Below, piece by piece: positions 1 through 11,277 of a DNA stretch of 64,000 bases (its first letter is position 1; each line of letters begins with the position of its first letter). The stretch is from Hyperoodon ampullatus. Taxonomy: Eukaryota > Chordata > Mammalia > Artiodactyla > Ziphiidae. The notes below the pieces were generated by a model that searched no databases, was not told the DNA's origin, and saw only the letters and a program-made list of their open reading frames with translations. The position numbers and the translations under genes are program-made. The stretch lies in the NCBI GenBank assembly GCA_949752795.1, contig OX457057.1, positions 96,809,513 to 96,873,512 on the forward strand, written 5' to 3'.

Positions 1-62
1 CACGAACCCGTATCCCCTGCATCAGCAGGCGGACTCTCAACCACTGCGCCACCAGGGAGGCC
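1..62 (-). mobile_element. CHR SINE, 5' part, cut by window edge
   Basis: The reverse complement begins with the SINE head (gcctccctggtggcgcagtgg) and runs through the B-box region before leaving the window. Its A-tail must lie to the left. It matches the other short-form SINEs here. Bases 63-181 after it hold nothing recognisable. Confidence 0.9.
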
Positions 63-579
63 CATTTTTATTACTTTTAACAAACAGGATATCACATGTT
101 AGCCTTCTCCTTTCCTAGACATGCACATATATCAGCACATCTTCATATAACATATTACCCATCCCTTCCTTTCCTTTTGGACTGTGCCGTTTTGGGGTTT
201 TTTTTTAAACATCTTTATTGGAGTATAATTGCTTTACAGTGGTGTGTTAGTTTCTGCTTTATAACAAAGTGAATCAGCTATACATATACATATATACCCA
301 TATCTCCTCCCTCTTGCGTCTCCCGCTCACCCTCCCTATCCCACCCCTCTAGGCGGTCACAAAGCACCGAGCTGATCTCCCTGTGCTATGTGGGTGCTTC
401 CGACTAACTATCTCTTTAACATTTGGTAGTGTATATATGTCCATGCCACTCTCTCACTTCGTCCCAGCTTACCCTTCCCCCTCCCCGTGCCCTCAAGTCC
501 ATTCTCTATGTCTGCGTCTTTATTCCTGTCCTGCCCCTAGGTTCTTCAGAACCATTTTCTTTTCTTTTTCTTTTTTAGA

Positions 580-3500
580 TTCCATATATATGTGTTAGCA
601 TATGGTATTTGTTTTTCTCTTTCTGACTTACTTCACTCTGTATGACAGACTCTAGGTCCATCCACCTCACTACAACTAACTCAATTTTGTTTCTTTTTAT
701 GGCTGAGTAGTATTACATTCTATATATGTGCTACATCTTCTTTATCCATTCATCTGTAGATGGACACAGGTTGCTTCCAAATCCTGACTATTGTAAATAG
801 AGCTGCAATAAACATTATGGTACATGACTCTTTTTGAATTATGGTTTTCTCAGGGTACATGCCCAGTAGTGGGATTACTGGGTCGTATGGCAGTTCTATT
901 TTTAGTTTTTTTAAGGAACCTCCATGCTGTTCTCCATAGGGGCTGTATCAATTTACATTCCCACCAACAGTGCAGTAGGGTTCCCTCTTCTCCACACCCT
1001 CTCCAGCATTTAATGTTTGTAGATTTTTTGATGATGGCCATTCTGACTGGTGTGAGGTGATACCTCACTGTAGTTTTGATTTGCACTTCTCTTACGATTA
1101 GTGATGTTGAGCATCCTTTCATGTGTTTGTTGGTAATCTGTATATATTCTTTGGAGAAATGTCCATTTAGGTCTTCTGCCCATTTTTGGATTTGGTTGTT
1201 TGATTTTTTGATATTGAGCTGCATGAGCTGCTTGTATATTTCGGAGATAAATCCTTTGTCATTCACTTCATTTGCAAATGTTTTCTCCCTTCCTGAGGGT
1301 TGTCTTTTCATCTTCTTTATGGTTTCCTTTGCTGTGCAAAAGCATTTAAGTTTCATTAGGTCCCATTTGTTTATTTTTGTTTTTATTTCCATTTCTCTAG
1401 GAGGTGGGTCAAAAAGGATCTTGCCGTGATTTATGTCATAGAGTGTTCTGCCTATGTTGTTTTTTTTTGTTGTTTTTTTTTTTTTGCGGTACGCGGGCCT
1501 CTCACTGTTGTGGCCTCTCCCGTTGCAGAGCACAGGCTCCGGACGCACAGGCTCAGCGGCCATGGCTCACAGGCCTAGCCGCTCCGCGGCATGTGGGATC
1601 TTCCCGGACCGGGGCACGGACCCGTGTCCCCTGCATCGGCAGGCGGACTCTCAACCACTGCGCCACCAGGGAAGCCCTGCCTATGTTTTCCTCTAAGAGT
1701 TTTCTAGCGTCTGGCCTTACATTTAGGTCTTTCATCCATTTTGAGTTTATTTTTATGTATAGTGTTAGGGAGTGTTCTAATTTCATTCTTTTACATGTAG
1801 CTGTCCAGTTTTCCCAGCACCACTTATTGTAGAGGCTGTTTTTTCTCCATTGTATATTCTTGCCTCCTTTATCAAATATAAGGTGGCCATATGTGCATGG
1901 GTTTATTTCTAGGCTTTCTATCCTGTTCCACTGATCTATATTTCTGTTTTTGTGCGAGTACCTTACTGTCTTGGTGACTGTAGCTTTGTAGTATTGTCTG
2001 AAAGCTAGGAGCCTGATTCCTCCAAATCCGTTTTTCTTTCTCAACATTGCTTTGGCTATTCGGGGTCTTTTGTGTTTCCATACAAATTTTGAAATTTTTT
2101 GTTCTAGTTCTGTGAAAAATGCCTTTGGTAGTTTGATAGAGATTGCATTGAATCTGTAGATTGCTTTGGGTAGTATAGTCATTTTCACAATGTTGGTTCT
2201 TCCAATCCAAGAACATGGTATATCTCTCCATCTGTTTGAATCGTCTTTAATTTCTTTCATCAGTTTCTTATAGTTTTCTGCATAGAGGTCTTTTGTCTCC
2301 TTAGGTAGGTTTATTCCTAGGTATTTTTATTCCTTTTGTTGCAGTGGTAAATGGGAGTGTTTCCTTAATTTCTCTTTCGGATTTTTCATCCTTAGTGTAT
2401 AGGAATGCAAGAGATTTCTGTGCATTAATTTTTTATCCTGCTACTTTACCAAATTCATTGATTAGCTCTAGTAGTTTTCTGGTAGCATCTTTAGGATTCT
2501 CTATGTATAGTATCATGTCACCTGCAAACAGTGACAATTTTCCTTCTTCTTTTCCGATTTGCATTCCTTTTATTTCTTTTTCTTCTCTGATTCCTGTGGC
2601 TGAAACTTCCAAAACTATGTTAAATAATAGTGGTGAGAGTGGGCAACCTTGTCTTGTTCCTGATCTTAGAGGAAATGGTTTCAGTTTTTCACCATTGAGA
2701 ACGAGGTTGGCTGTGGGTTTGTAGTATATGGCCTTTATTACGTTGAGGTAGGTTCCCTCTGTGCCTACATTCTGGAGGGTTTTTATCATAAATGGGTGTT
2801 GAAATTTGCCGAAAGCTTTTTCTGCATCTATTGAGATGATCATATGGTTTTCTCCTTCAGTTTATTAATATGGTTTATCACATTGATTGATTTGCATATA
2901 TTGAATGATCCTTGCATTCCTGGGATAAACACCACTTGTTCATGGTGTATGATCCTTTTAATGTGCTGTTGGATTCTGTTTGCTAGTATTTTGTTGAGGA
3001 TTTTTGCATCTATATTCATCAGTGATATTGGCCTGGAGATTTCTTTTTTTGTGACATCTTTGTCTGGTTTTGGTATCAGAGTGATGGTGACCTCATAGAA
3101 TGAGTTTGGGAGCGTTCCTCCCTCTGCTGTATTTTGCAAGAATTTGAGAAGGATAGGCATTAGCTCTTCCCTAAATGTTTGATAGAAATCACCTGTGAAG
3201 CCATCTGGTCCTGGGCTTTTGTTTCTTGGAAGATTTTTAATCACAGTTTCAATTTCAGTGCTTGTGATTGGTCTGTTTATATTTTCTATTTCTTCCTGCT
3301 TCAGTCTCAGAAGGTTGGACTTTTCTAAGAATTTGTCCATTTCTTCCAGGTTGTCCATTTTATTGGCATAGAGTTGCTTGTAGTAATCTCTCATGATCCT
3401 TTGTATTTCTGCAGTGTCAGTTGTCACTTCTCCTTTTTCAATTCTAGTTCTGTTGATTTGAGTCTTCTCCCTTTTCTTCTTGATGAGTCTGGCTAATGGT

Positions 3501-4615
3501 TTATCAATTTTGTTTACCTTCTCAGAGAACCAGCTTTTAGTTTTACTGATCTTTGCTATTGTTTCCTTCATTTCTTTTTCATTTATTTCTGATCTGCTCT
3601 TTATGATTTCTTTCCTTCTGCTAACTTTGGGGTTTTCTTGTTCTTCTTTCTCTGATTGCTTTAGATGTAAGGTTAGGTTGTTTATTTGAGGTGTTTCTTG
3701 TTTCCTGAGGTAGGATTGTATTATTATAAACTTGCCTCTTAGAACTTCTTTTGCTGCATCCCATAGGTTTTGGGTTGTCATGTTTTCATTGTCATTTGTT
3801 TCTAGGTATTTTTTGATTTCCTCTTTGATTTCTTCGGTGATCCCTTGGTTATTTAGTAGCATATTATGTAGCCTCCATGTGTTTGTATTTTTTAGAGATT
3901 TTTTTCCTGTAATTGATATCTAGTCTCATATCATTGTGGTTGGAAAAGATACTTGATACCATTTCAGTTTTCTTAAGTTTACCAAGGCTTGATATATGAC
4001 CCAAGATATGATCTGTCCTGGAGGATGTTCCATCAGCACTTGAGAAGAAAGTGTATTCTGTTGTTTTTGGATGGAATGTCCTATAAATATCAATGAAGTC
4101 CATCTTGTTTAATGTGTCATTTAAAGCTTGTATTTCCTTATTTATTTTCCTTTTGGATGATCTCTCCATTGGTGAAAGTGGGGTGTTAAAGTCCCCTACT
4201 ATTATTGTGTTACTGTCAATTTCCTCTTTTATGGCTGTTAGCACTTGCCTTATGTATTGAGGTGCTCCAGTGTTGGGTACATAAATATTAACAATTGTTA
4301 TATCTTCTTCTTGGATTGATCCCTTGATCATTATGTAGTGTCCTCTTTGTCTCTTGTCTTTATTTTAAAGTCTATATTGTGTGATATGAGAATTGCTACT
4401 CCAGCTTTTTTTTGATTTCCATTTGCATGGAATATCTTTTTCCATCCCCTCACTTTCTGTCTGTATGTGTCCCTAGGTCTGAAGTGGGTCACTTTTAGAC
4501 AGCATTTATATGGATCTTGTTTTTGTATCCATTCAGCCAGTCTATGTCTTTTGGTTGGAGCATTTAATCCATTTACATTTAAGGTAGTTATCAATATGTA
4601 TGTTCCTATATCCAT
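580..4615 (-). pseudogene. L1 ORF2 relic (endonuclease and reverse transcriptase), copy A
   Basis: ORF2 of L1 encodes the endonuclease, reverse transcriptase and a cysteine-rich tail used for target-primed reverse transcription. Here it survives as at least six frame-shifted blocks on the minus strand: 4615-4331 and 4331-3864 (endonuclease), 3862-2840 and 2843-2433 (reverse transcriptase), then 2260-1553 and 1563-850 toward the C-terminus. The endonuclease motif reads CCLKVTHF where an active copy has CCLKETHF; the glutamate is catalytic. The polymerase motif reads LFAGD instead of LFADD, so a catalytic aspartate is lost. A SINE at 1459-1676 interrupts the C-terminal part. The copy cannot be active. 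Confidence 0.92.
1459..1676 (-). mobile_element. CHR SINE (short form) inside L1 copy A
   Basis: A short-form CHR SINE in reverse orientation, with its poly-T tail on the left (about 1460-1484) and its head at 1676. It is flanked by ctgcctatgtt at 1448-1458 and 1677-1687. It therefore inserted into the already resident L1. Confidence 0.93.
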
Positions 4616-4673
4616 TTTCTTAATTGTTTTGGGTTTGTTATTGTAGGTCTTTTCCTCCTCTTGTGTTTCCTGC

Positions 4674-5600
4674 CTAGAGAAGTTCCTTTAGCATTTGTTG
4701 TAAAGCTGGTTTGGTGGTGCTGAATTCTCTTAGCTTTTGCTTGTCTGTGAAGGTTTTAATTTCTCTGTTGAATCTGAATAATATCCTTGCTGTGTAGAGT
4801 AATCTTAGTTGTAGGTTTTTCCCTTTCATCACTTTAAATATGTCCTGCCATTCCCTTCTGGCTTGCAGAGTTTCTGCTGAAAGATCAACTGTTAACCTTA
4901 TGGGCATTCCCTTGTATGTTATTTGTTGCTTTTCCCTTGCTGCTTTTAATAGTTTTTCTTTGTATTTAATTTTTGATAGTTTGATTAATACTTGTCTTGG
5001 CGTGATTCTCCTTGGATTTATCCTGTATGGGATTCTCTGTGCTTCTTGGACTTGATTGACTATTTCCTTAACCATATCAGGGAAGTTTTCAACTATAATC
5101 TCTTCAAATATTTTCTCAGTCCCTTTCTTTTTCTCTTCTTCTTCTGGGACCCCTTTAATTCAAATGTTGGTGTGTTTAACGTTGTCCCAGAGGTCTCTGA
5201 GACTGTCCTCAATTCTTTTCATTCTCTTTTCTTTATTCTGCTCTGTGGTAATTATTTCCACTATTTTATCTTCCAGGTCACTTATCCGTTCATCTCCCTC
5301 AGTTATTCTGCTATTGATTCCTTCTAGAGAATTTTTAATTTCATTTATTGTGTTGTTCATCATTGTTTGTTTGCTGTTTATTTCTTCCAGGTCCTTGTTA
5401 AACGTTTCTTGTATTTTCTCCATTCTTTTTCCAAGATTCTGGATCATCTTTACTATCATTACTCTGAATTCTTTTACAGGTAGACTGCTTTTTTCCTCTT
5501 CATTTGTTAGGTCTGGTGGGTTTTTACCTTGCTCCTTCATCTGCTCTGTGTTTCTCCATCTCTCATTTTGCTTAACTTACTGTGTTTGGGGTCTCCTTTT
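4674..5600 (-). pseudogene. L1 ORF1 relic (RNA-binding chaperone), copy A
   Basis: ORF1 protein is the trimeric RNA-binding partner of ORF2. Two blocks remain on the minus strand. 5540-5160 reads as a charged, coiled-coil-like segment (KKMIQNLGKR-type heptads). 5075-4674 carries the RNA-recognition and C-terminal domain, with the conserved-looking block ADLSAETLQARREW in slightly altered form. A stop and frame change separate the two blocks. ORF1 lies just upstream of ORF2 in the usual L1 order. Confidence 0.85.
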
Positions 5601-6812
5601 CGCAGGCTGCATGTTCATAGTTCCCGTTGTTTTTGGTGTCTGCCCCCAGTGGCTAAGGTTGGTTCAGTGGGTTGTGTAGGCTTCCTGGGGGAGAGGACTA
5701 GTGCCTGTTTTCTGGTGGATAAGGCTGGATCTTGTCTTTCTGGTGGGCAGGACCACGTCCAGTGGTGTTTTGGGGTGTCTGTTACCTTATTATTCTTTTA
5801 GGCAGCCTCTCTGCTGATGGGTGGGGTTGTGTTCCTGTCTTGCTTGTTGTTTGGCATAGGGTGTCCAGCACTGTAGCTTGCTGGCCGTTGAGTGGAGCTG
5901 GGTCTTAGCGTGGATATGGAGATCTCTCGGAGAGCTTTCGCCATTTGATATTATGTGGAGCTGAGAGGTCTCTGTTGGGCCAATGTCCTGAACTTGGCTC
6001 TCCCACCTCAGAGGCACAGGCCAGACACCCAGCCAGAGCACCAAGTCGCTGTCAGCCACATGGCTCAGAAGACAAGGGAGAAAAAAAGAAAGAAGGAAAG
6101 AAAAAAATAAAATAAAGTTATTAAAATAAGAATTTATTTAAAAATAATTAAAAAGTAATAAAAAAATGAAAGAAAGAAGAGAGCAACCAAACCAAAAAAC
6201 AAATCCATCAATGATAACAAGTGCTAAAAGCTATACTTAAAAAAATAACGGACAGACAGAAGCCTAGGACAAATGGTAAAAGCAAAGCTATACAGACAAA
6301 ATCACACAAAGAAGCATACACATACACACTCCCAAAAAGAGAAAAAGGAAAAAAAATATATATATCATTGCTCCCAGAGTCCACCGCCTCTATTTTGGCA
6401 TGATTCATTGTCTATTCAAGTATTCCACAGATGCAGGGTACATCAAGTTGATTGTGGAGATTTAATTCTCTGCTCCTGAGGCTGCTGGGAGAGATTTCCC
6501 TTTCTCTTCTTTGTTCGCACGGCTCCTGGGGTTCAGCTTTGGATTTGGCCCCGCCTCTGCGTGTAGGTCGCCTGAGAGCGTCTATTCTTTGCTCAGACAG
6601 GATGGGGTTAAAGGAGCAGCTGGGGCTTCCCTGGTGGCACAGTGGTTGAGAGTCCGCCTGCCGATGCAGGGGACATGGGTTTGTGCCCTGGTCCAGGAAG
6701 ATCCCACATGCCGCGGAGTGGCTGGGCCTGTGGCCCATGGCCGCTGAGCCTGCGCATCCGGAGCCTGTGCTCCGCAACGGGAGAGGCCACAACAGTGAGA
6801 GGCCTGTGTACT

Positions 6813-6850
<38 letters not shown>

Positions 6851-7813
6851 AGCTGATTAGGGGGCTCCGGCTCCCTCAGGCCGGAGTGGAGGGAGGGGTA
6901 CGGAATGCGAGGTGAGCCTGCGGCGGCAGAGACCAGTGTGATGTTGCACCAGCCTGAGGTGCACCATGTGTTCTCCCGGGGAAGTTGTCCCTGGATCACG
7001 GGACCCTGGCAGTGGCGGGCTGCACAGGTTCCCGGGAGGGGAGGTGTGGATAGTGACCTGTGCTCGCACACAGGCTTCTTGGTGGCTGCAGCAGCAACCT
7101 TAGCATCTCATGCCCGTCTCTGGTGGCCGCACTGATAGCCGTGGTGAGCGCCCATCTGTAGAGCTCATTTAGACAGTGCTCTGAATCCCCTCTCCTCGCG
7201 CATCCCGAAACAATGGTCTCTTGCCTCTTCTGCAGGTCCAGGCTTTTTCCCGGACTCCCTCCCGGCTAGCTGTGGCACACTAGCCCCCTTCAGGCTGTGT
7301 TCACGCCGCCAACCCCAGTCCTCTCCCTGGGATCCAACCTCCGAAGCCTGAGCCTCAGCTCCCAGCCTCCACCTGCCCCAGCGGGTGAGCAGAGAAGCCT
7401 CTGGGGCTGGTGAGTGCTGGTTGGCACCGATCCTCTGTGCGGGAATCTCTCTGCTTTGCCTTCTGCACCCCTGTTGCTGCGCTGTCCTCTGTGGCTCCGA
7501 AGCTTCCCCCGTCCGCCACCCGCAGTCTCCGCCCGCGAAGGGGCTTCCTAGTGTGTGGAAACCTTTCCTCCTTCACAGCTCTCTCCAGAGGTGCAGGTCC
7601 CGTCCCTATCCTTTTGTCTCTGTTTTTTCTTTGTCCTTTTTGCCCTACCCAGGTACGTGGGGAGTTTCTTTCCTTTTGGGAGGTCTGAGGTCTTCTGCCA
7701 GCGTTCAGTAGGTGTTCTGTAAGAGTTGCTCCACATGTAGATGTATTTCTAATGTATTTGTGGGAGGAAGGTGATCTCCACGTCTTACTCCTCCGCCATC
7801 TTGAAGGCCTGTC
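5601..7813 (-). promoter_or_regulatory. L1 5' UTR / internal promoter, copy A
   Basis: A GC-rich, CpG-containing block upstream of ORF1 that ends at the element's 5' terminus. The terminal motif ccgccatcttg at 7793-7803 reads as CAAGATGGCGG on the L1 strand. This is the kind of site bound by YY1 at the start of mammalian L1s. A SINE at 6623-6846 splits it. Present-day activity cannot be judged from sequence. Confidence 0.75.
6623..6846 (+). mobile_element. CHR SINE (short form) in L1 5' UTR
   Basis: Head at 6623 and a pure A-tail of about 32 nt at 6815-6846, flanked by gagcagctg at 6614-6622 and 6847-6855. The long uninterrupted tail suggests a fairly recent insertion. Confidence 0.94.
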
Positions 7814-8262
7814 CTGTGCCGTTTTATAATCTATCCCATATGCAGCTCATCTCAGCGCTGCATGCTGATTATCTGCTCTCCATGTCACCTCTCCTCAGGG
7901 GGCTCAAAGGAATAAGCAAATCCCCTGCATCAGAGCTAAGAATCCCCAGCACAACCCATTCACACACAGCGGGGTGGCTAGAGAAAGACTTTTATAACTC
8001 ATTAAAATAAACAAACTTTACCTAATCCCCAGATACATGAAAGTATTTCTCAGGAGAATCAAACTCCCAATATTTGTTTTCTCTTTTCTTTGAGTATATG
8101 CCTTTGTGCAACTGTCAGTAGAAAAGGGACAGCTCTAACACATCCATGTACTTACTGAGTATGGATTGAATAGAAAAATGTTTGAACTGCTGATGTGAAA
8201 AGTAAATTCTTTTTACCAGGTTGTATTTCAATGTGTTTCAAACATGTAAAATCACAGTACTT

Positions 8263-8380
8263 GGGAATTTCCTGGTGGTCCAGTGGTTAGAACTCCATGC
8301 TTTCACTGCCAAGGGCCCGGGTTTGATCACTGGTCAGAGAGCTAAGATCCTGCAAGCCGAGTGGCGTGGCCAAAAAAAAA
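8263..8380 (+). mobile_element. Short tRNA-derived SINE (about 120 bp)
   Basis: A second SINE type, starting 'gggaatttcctggtggtccagtgg'-like and ending ggcgtggcc plus A-tail. It is flanked by aaaatcacagtactt at 8248-8262 and 8380-8394. Confidence 0.88.
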
Positions 8381-8394
8381 AAATCACAGTACTT

Positions 8395-10267
8395 AAGAGC
8401 TTAAAAGAGTGTTGGTAGTTGTCTAGTCTGGTGACTTTTTTTCCCAGAATATTTAGCCACAGAATCCCTTTGCACAAATACATTATGAATCCTGTATATA
8501 ATATTTGTCTATTGAGGGAGAAAAAAGGTGTAGTACCCTACTACCCCTGAAGTCCCTAAGGGAGCTTCATGAAGCCAGTTTTTAAGGTATGGGTATAATG
8601 CAAGTTCACTTTTTACTGATGAGGACCCTAAAGCACAGAGCAATTGAGGGACTTGACTGAGTATTTGTAAGACAAAGATGTAAATAACTGCTGGAGAGGG
8701 TCATTGTACTATTCTCTCTGCTTTTGTCTGTCTTTTAATTTTTCATGATGTAAGTTTTCAAAAACCTACTAGAGAAACAGACAAGAGTGTAGCAGATTCT
8801 TAGCACTCTGAGTTAAATTCTAGTTTTGATGTTTTACGAACAGAGGATCTGTGACTTAGATCAAACAGTTTTTCAGAAACACAAATTTTATACTAAAGCC
8901 AGTATTTATGAAGAAGACAGCTGATAAGTCAGCCTCTAACCACTTACCCTAAACTCTGCTTTATAGTTCTCTACAATTTGTCAAATATCCACCAGCTCTC
9001 AAAAAGAATGAAGCTGACTCTGAAGAGAAAGCCAACCACTAATGCTTATGAAAAGGATATTTTAAAGGAGAAATTATATGTACTGGCATTTAATGATTTG
9101 TGGTAAAGCAGATCTAGGGATGATATACTCTCTTGAATAGCTAGGGCTCTGGAGCGTTCATATTCTAGAAAGGAGGAAATTACCACTTGTCAAAATGATT
9201 TAATGACTATTACTGTGTCCCAATTTAATTCTTGAAACAACTCTGTGGTGTGAGGACATTGAGTCTCAGAGTCTACAGAACTAATTTGTTCAACTCCCCA
9301 GTATTCTCTCATTCATTACATGTGCATAGATCGCCTACCATGTGCTAACATTTACCAAACTCAATAAGACCAACCCCCTGCCCTGAAGGATTCACTATTT
9401 ATATGGGAGACAGAGGCACAACATATGATGTTATTGAGGCATAGAGGAGAGTCCTTAACTACTCTTCCTTGAAAGCCAGGAAAGTCTTCTCTGAGGGGGT
9501 GACACTGAGCTAAGTTTTAAAAGATGAATAGGAAATCACTAAGCAGGGGAGGTGGGTAGAGACATTCCAGGAAGAGAAAACAGCTTGCACAAGTTTATAG
9601 CATTGTTACAGGGCATGGAGAGAATATTTATGAAATACCAAGTAGGTAGTAGTATCATTTTAGGAGGTCATTTTTCACATACTCTTAACATTACATGAAA
9701 TTAAAATAATCCCATCCCTTTCATTCTGAAATTGAACTACATTAAACAATTTCGGATAAGAGATATAAAAACACTTTCAGAACAAAAGGGCTAATAGAAT
9801 AAAAAAGTGGCACGTGATAGGCACTCAGTGATTATTTATTCAACAATTGAAATTTCCTAATAGCTGTTAGGAGATTTCAAATTCTAAATTTGCTAAAATT
9901 TTAGATTCTAAATTTGCCTTAATATCAGTCCCTGTGGTTAATGAATTTTCTGCATAATGCTTAGTTGCCCCAGCGTTAGATCAGTTTGTGCAGATGGCTG
10001 AAATTGTCAAAGGTTGGGGTTCTTCACATGTTTTGAGACTGCATAATGAGTAGTGCCAAACTGAAGGTATTGCTCAAAGTGATAATGGCTGTGAAGTCAG
10101 GCTGGACAGGGAAGAGCGGAGCCAGAAGGAGACTGATAGAGAGGGAGAAAGGGAAGAGGCCACACGGGGGGAATTCTGAAGGGCTGGAAAACAGGTCATA
10201 GAGGTAGATGGTTGGAGACACTGTAATCAGGCCAGCTGTGAAAGAAAAAACAAAAGGTAGTGGCATT
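8395..10267. other. No gene seen; old repeats probable
   Basis: Unique-looking AT-rich sequence with no convincing exon. About 9300-9540 reads like an antisense L2 3' end (cattcattac, then 'catgtgctaac', followed by gain-of-weight repeat phrases). The block could be FAM102B intron or upstream DNA, because the gene's 5' exons are not located. Confidence 0.4.
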
Positions 10268-10282
10268 AAAAAGATAAGAATT

Positions 10283-10489
10283 GGGCTTCCCTGGTGGCGC
10301 AGTGGTTGGGAGTCTGCCTGCCGATGTAGGGGACACGGGTTCGTGCCCCGGTCCGGGAAGATCCCACATGCCGCGGAGCGGCTGGGCCCGTGAGCCATGG
10401 CCGCTGAGCCTGCGCGCCTGGAGCCTGTGCTCCGCAATGGGAGAGGCCACAACAGTGAGAGGCCCGCGTACCGCAAAAAAAATTTTTAA
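10283..10489 (+). mobile_element. CHR SINE (short form)
   Basis: Starts ttgggcttccctgg and ends accgcaaaaaaaa with a degraded A-tail. The duplication is aaaaagataagaatt at 10268-10282 and aaaaaggtaagaatt at 10490-10504. Confidence 0.9.
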
Positions 10490-10507
10490 AAAAAGGTAAG
10501 AATTTAG

Positions 10508-10630
10508 GGAGGTTTCCTGGCCATCCAGTGGTTAGAACTGGGCGCTTTCACTACTGTGGCCCCGGGTTCAACCCCTGGTCGCGGAACTAAGATCCCACAA
10601 GCCATGCGGCATGGCCAAAAAAGTAAAAAT
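10508..10630 (+). mobile_element. Short tRNA-derived SINE, adjacent second insertion
   Basis: The body runs from ggaggtttcctggccatccagtgg-like head to ggcatggcc plus A-rich tail. It is flanked by aagaatttag at 10498-10507 and 10631-10640. It reused the target site of the SINE just before it. Confidence 0.85.
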
Positions 10631-11277
10631 AAGAATTTAGACAGGCAGGAATGCGTCACCATCAGTGATTAGTGACTGTGACTACAGACTCCATTCTTTG
10701 TAAGTGTATTTCCTTTACGTGTTAGTATTTCTTAAAGAATATTGAATGCAGGAGGTTTTTTCACCAAGCTGTTTGACGTTGTTTAAAAATATGCATTTTG
10801 GTAATGGAAGAGGTAGCTCTAGGCCAGACTGCAAAGGGCCTTGTATTGCCATTCTGAAGAGTTTGAGCTTTATCCCATAGGAAGCTATTGAAGCATTGTT
10901 TGTTTGTTTGTTTGTTTGTTTTTTAACATCTTTATTGGAGCATAATTGCTTTACAATGTTGTGTTAGTTTCTGCTGTATAACAAAGTAAATCAGCTATAT
11001 GTATACATATATCCCCATATCCCCTACCTCTTCTGTTTCCCTTCCACCCTCCCTATCCCACCCCTCTAGGTGGTCACAACGCACCAAGCTGATCTCCCTG
11101 TGCTATGCTGCTGCTTCCCACTAGCTATCTATTTTACATTTGGTAGTGTATATATGTCCATGCCACTCTCTCACTTCATCCCAGCTTACCCTTCCCCCTC
11201 CCTGTGTCCTCAGGTCCATTCTCTACGTCTGCGTCTTTATTCCTGTCCTGCCCCTAGGTTCATCAGAACGTTTTTTT

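Larger units (their letters stand above)
194..7813 (-). mobile_element. Full-length L1 retrotransposon, inactive (L1 copy A)
   Basis: A complete L1 on the minus strand. The 3' end and A-tail are at about 205-240. ORF2 relics (about 580-4615) and ORF1 relics (4674-5600) follow, and a GC-rich 5' UTR runs to the 5' end near 7803, which reads caagatggcggaggag on the minus strand. The element is flanked by a 12-bp target-site duplication, ctgtgccgtttt, at 182-193 and 7814-7825. Without its two inserted SINEs it is about 7.2 kb, a normal full length. Frameshifts, stops and changed catalytic residues make it non-functional. Confidence 0.93.
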
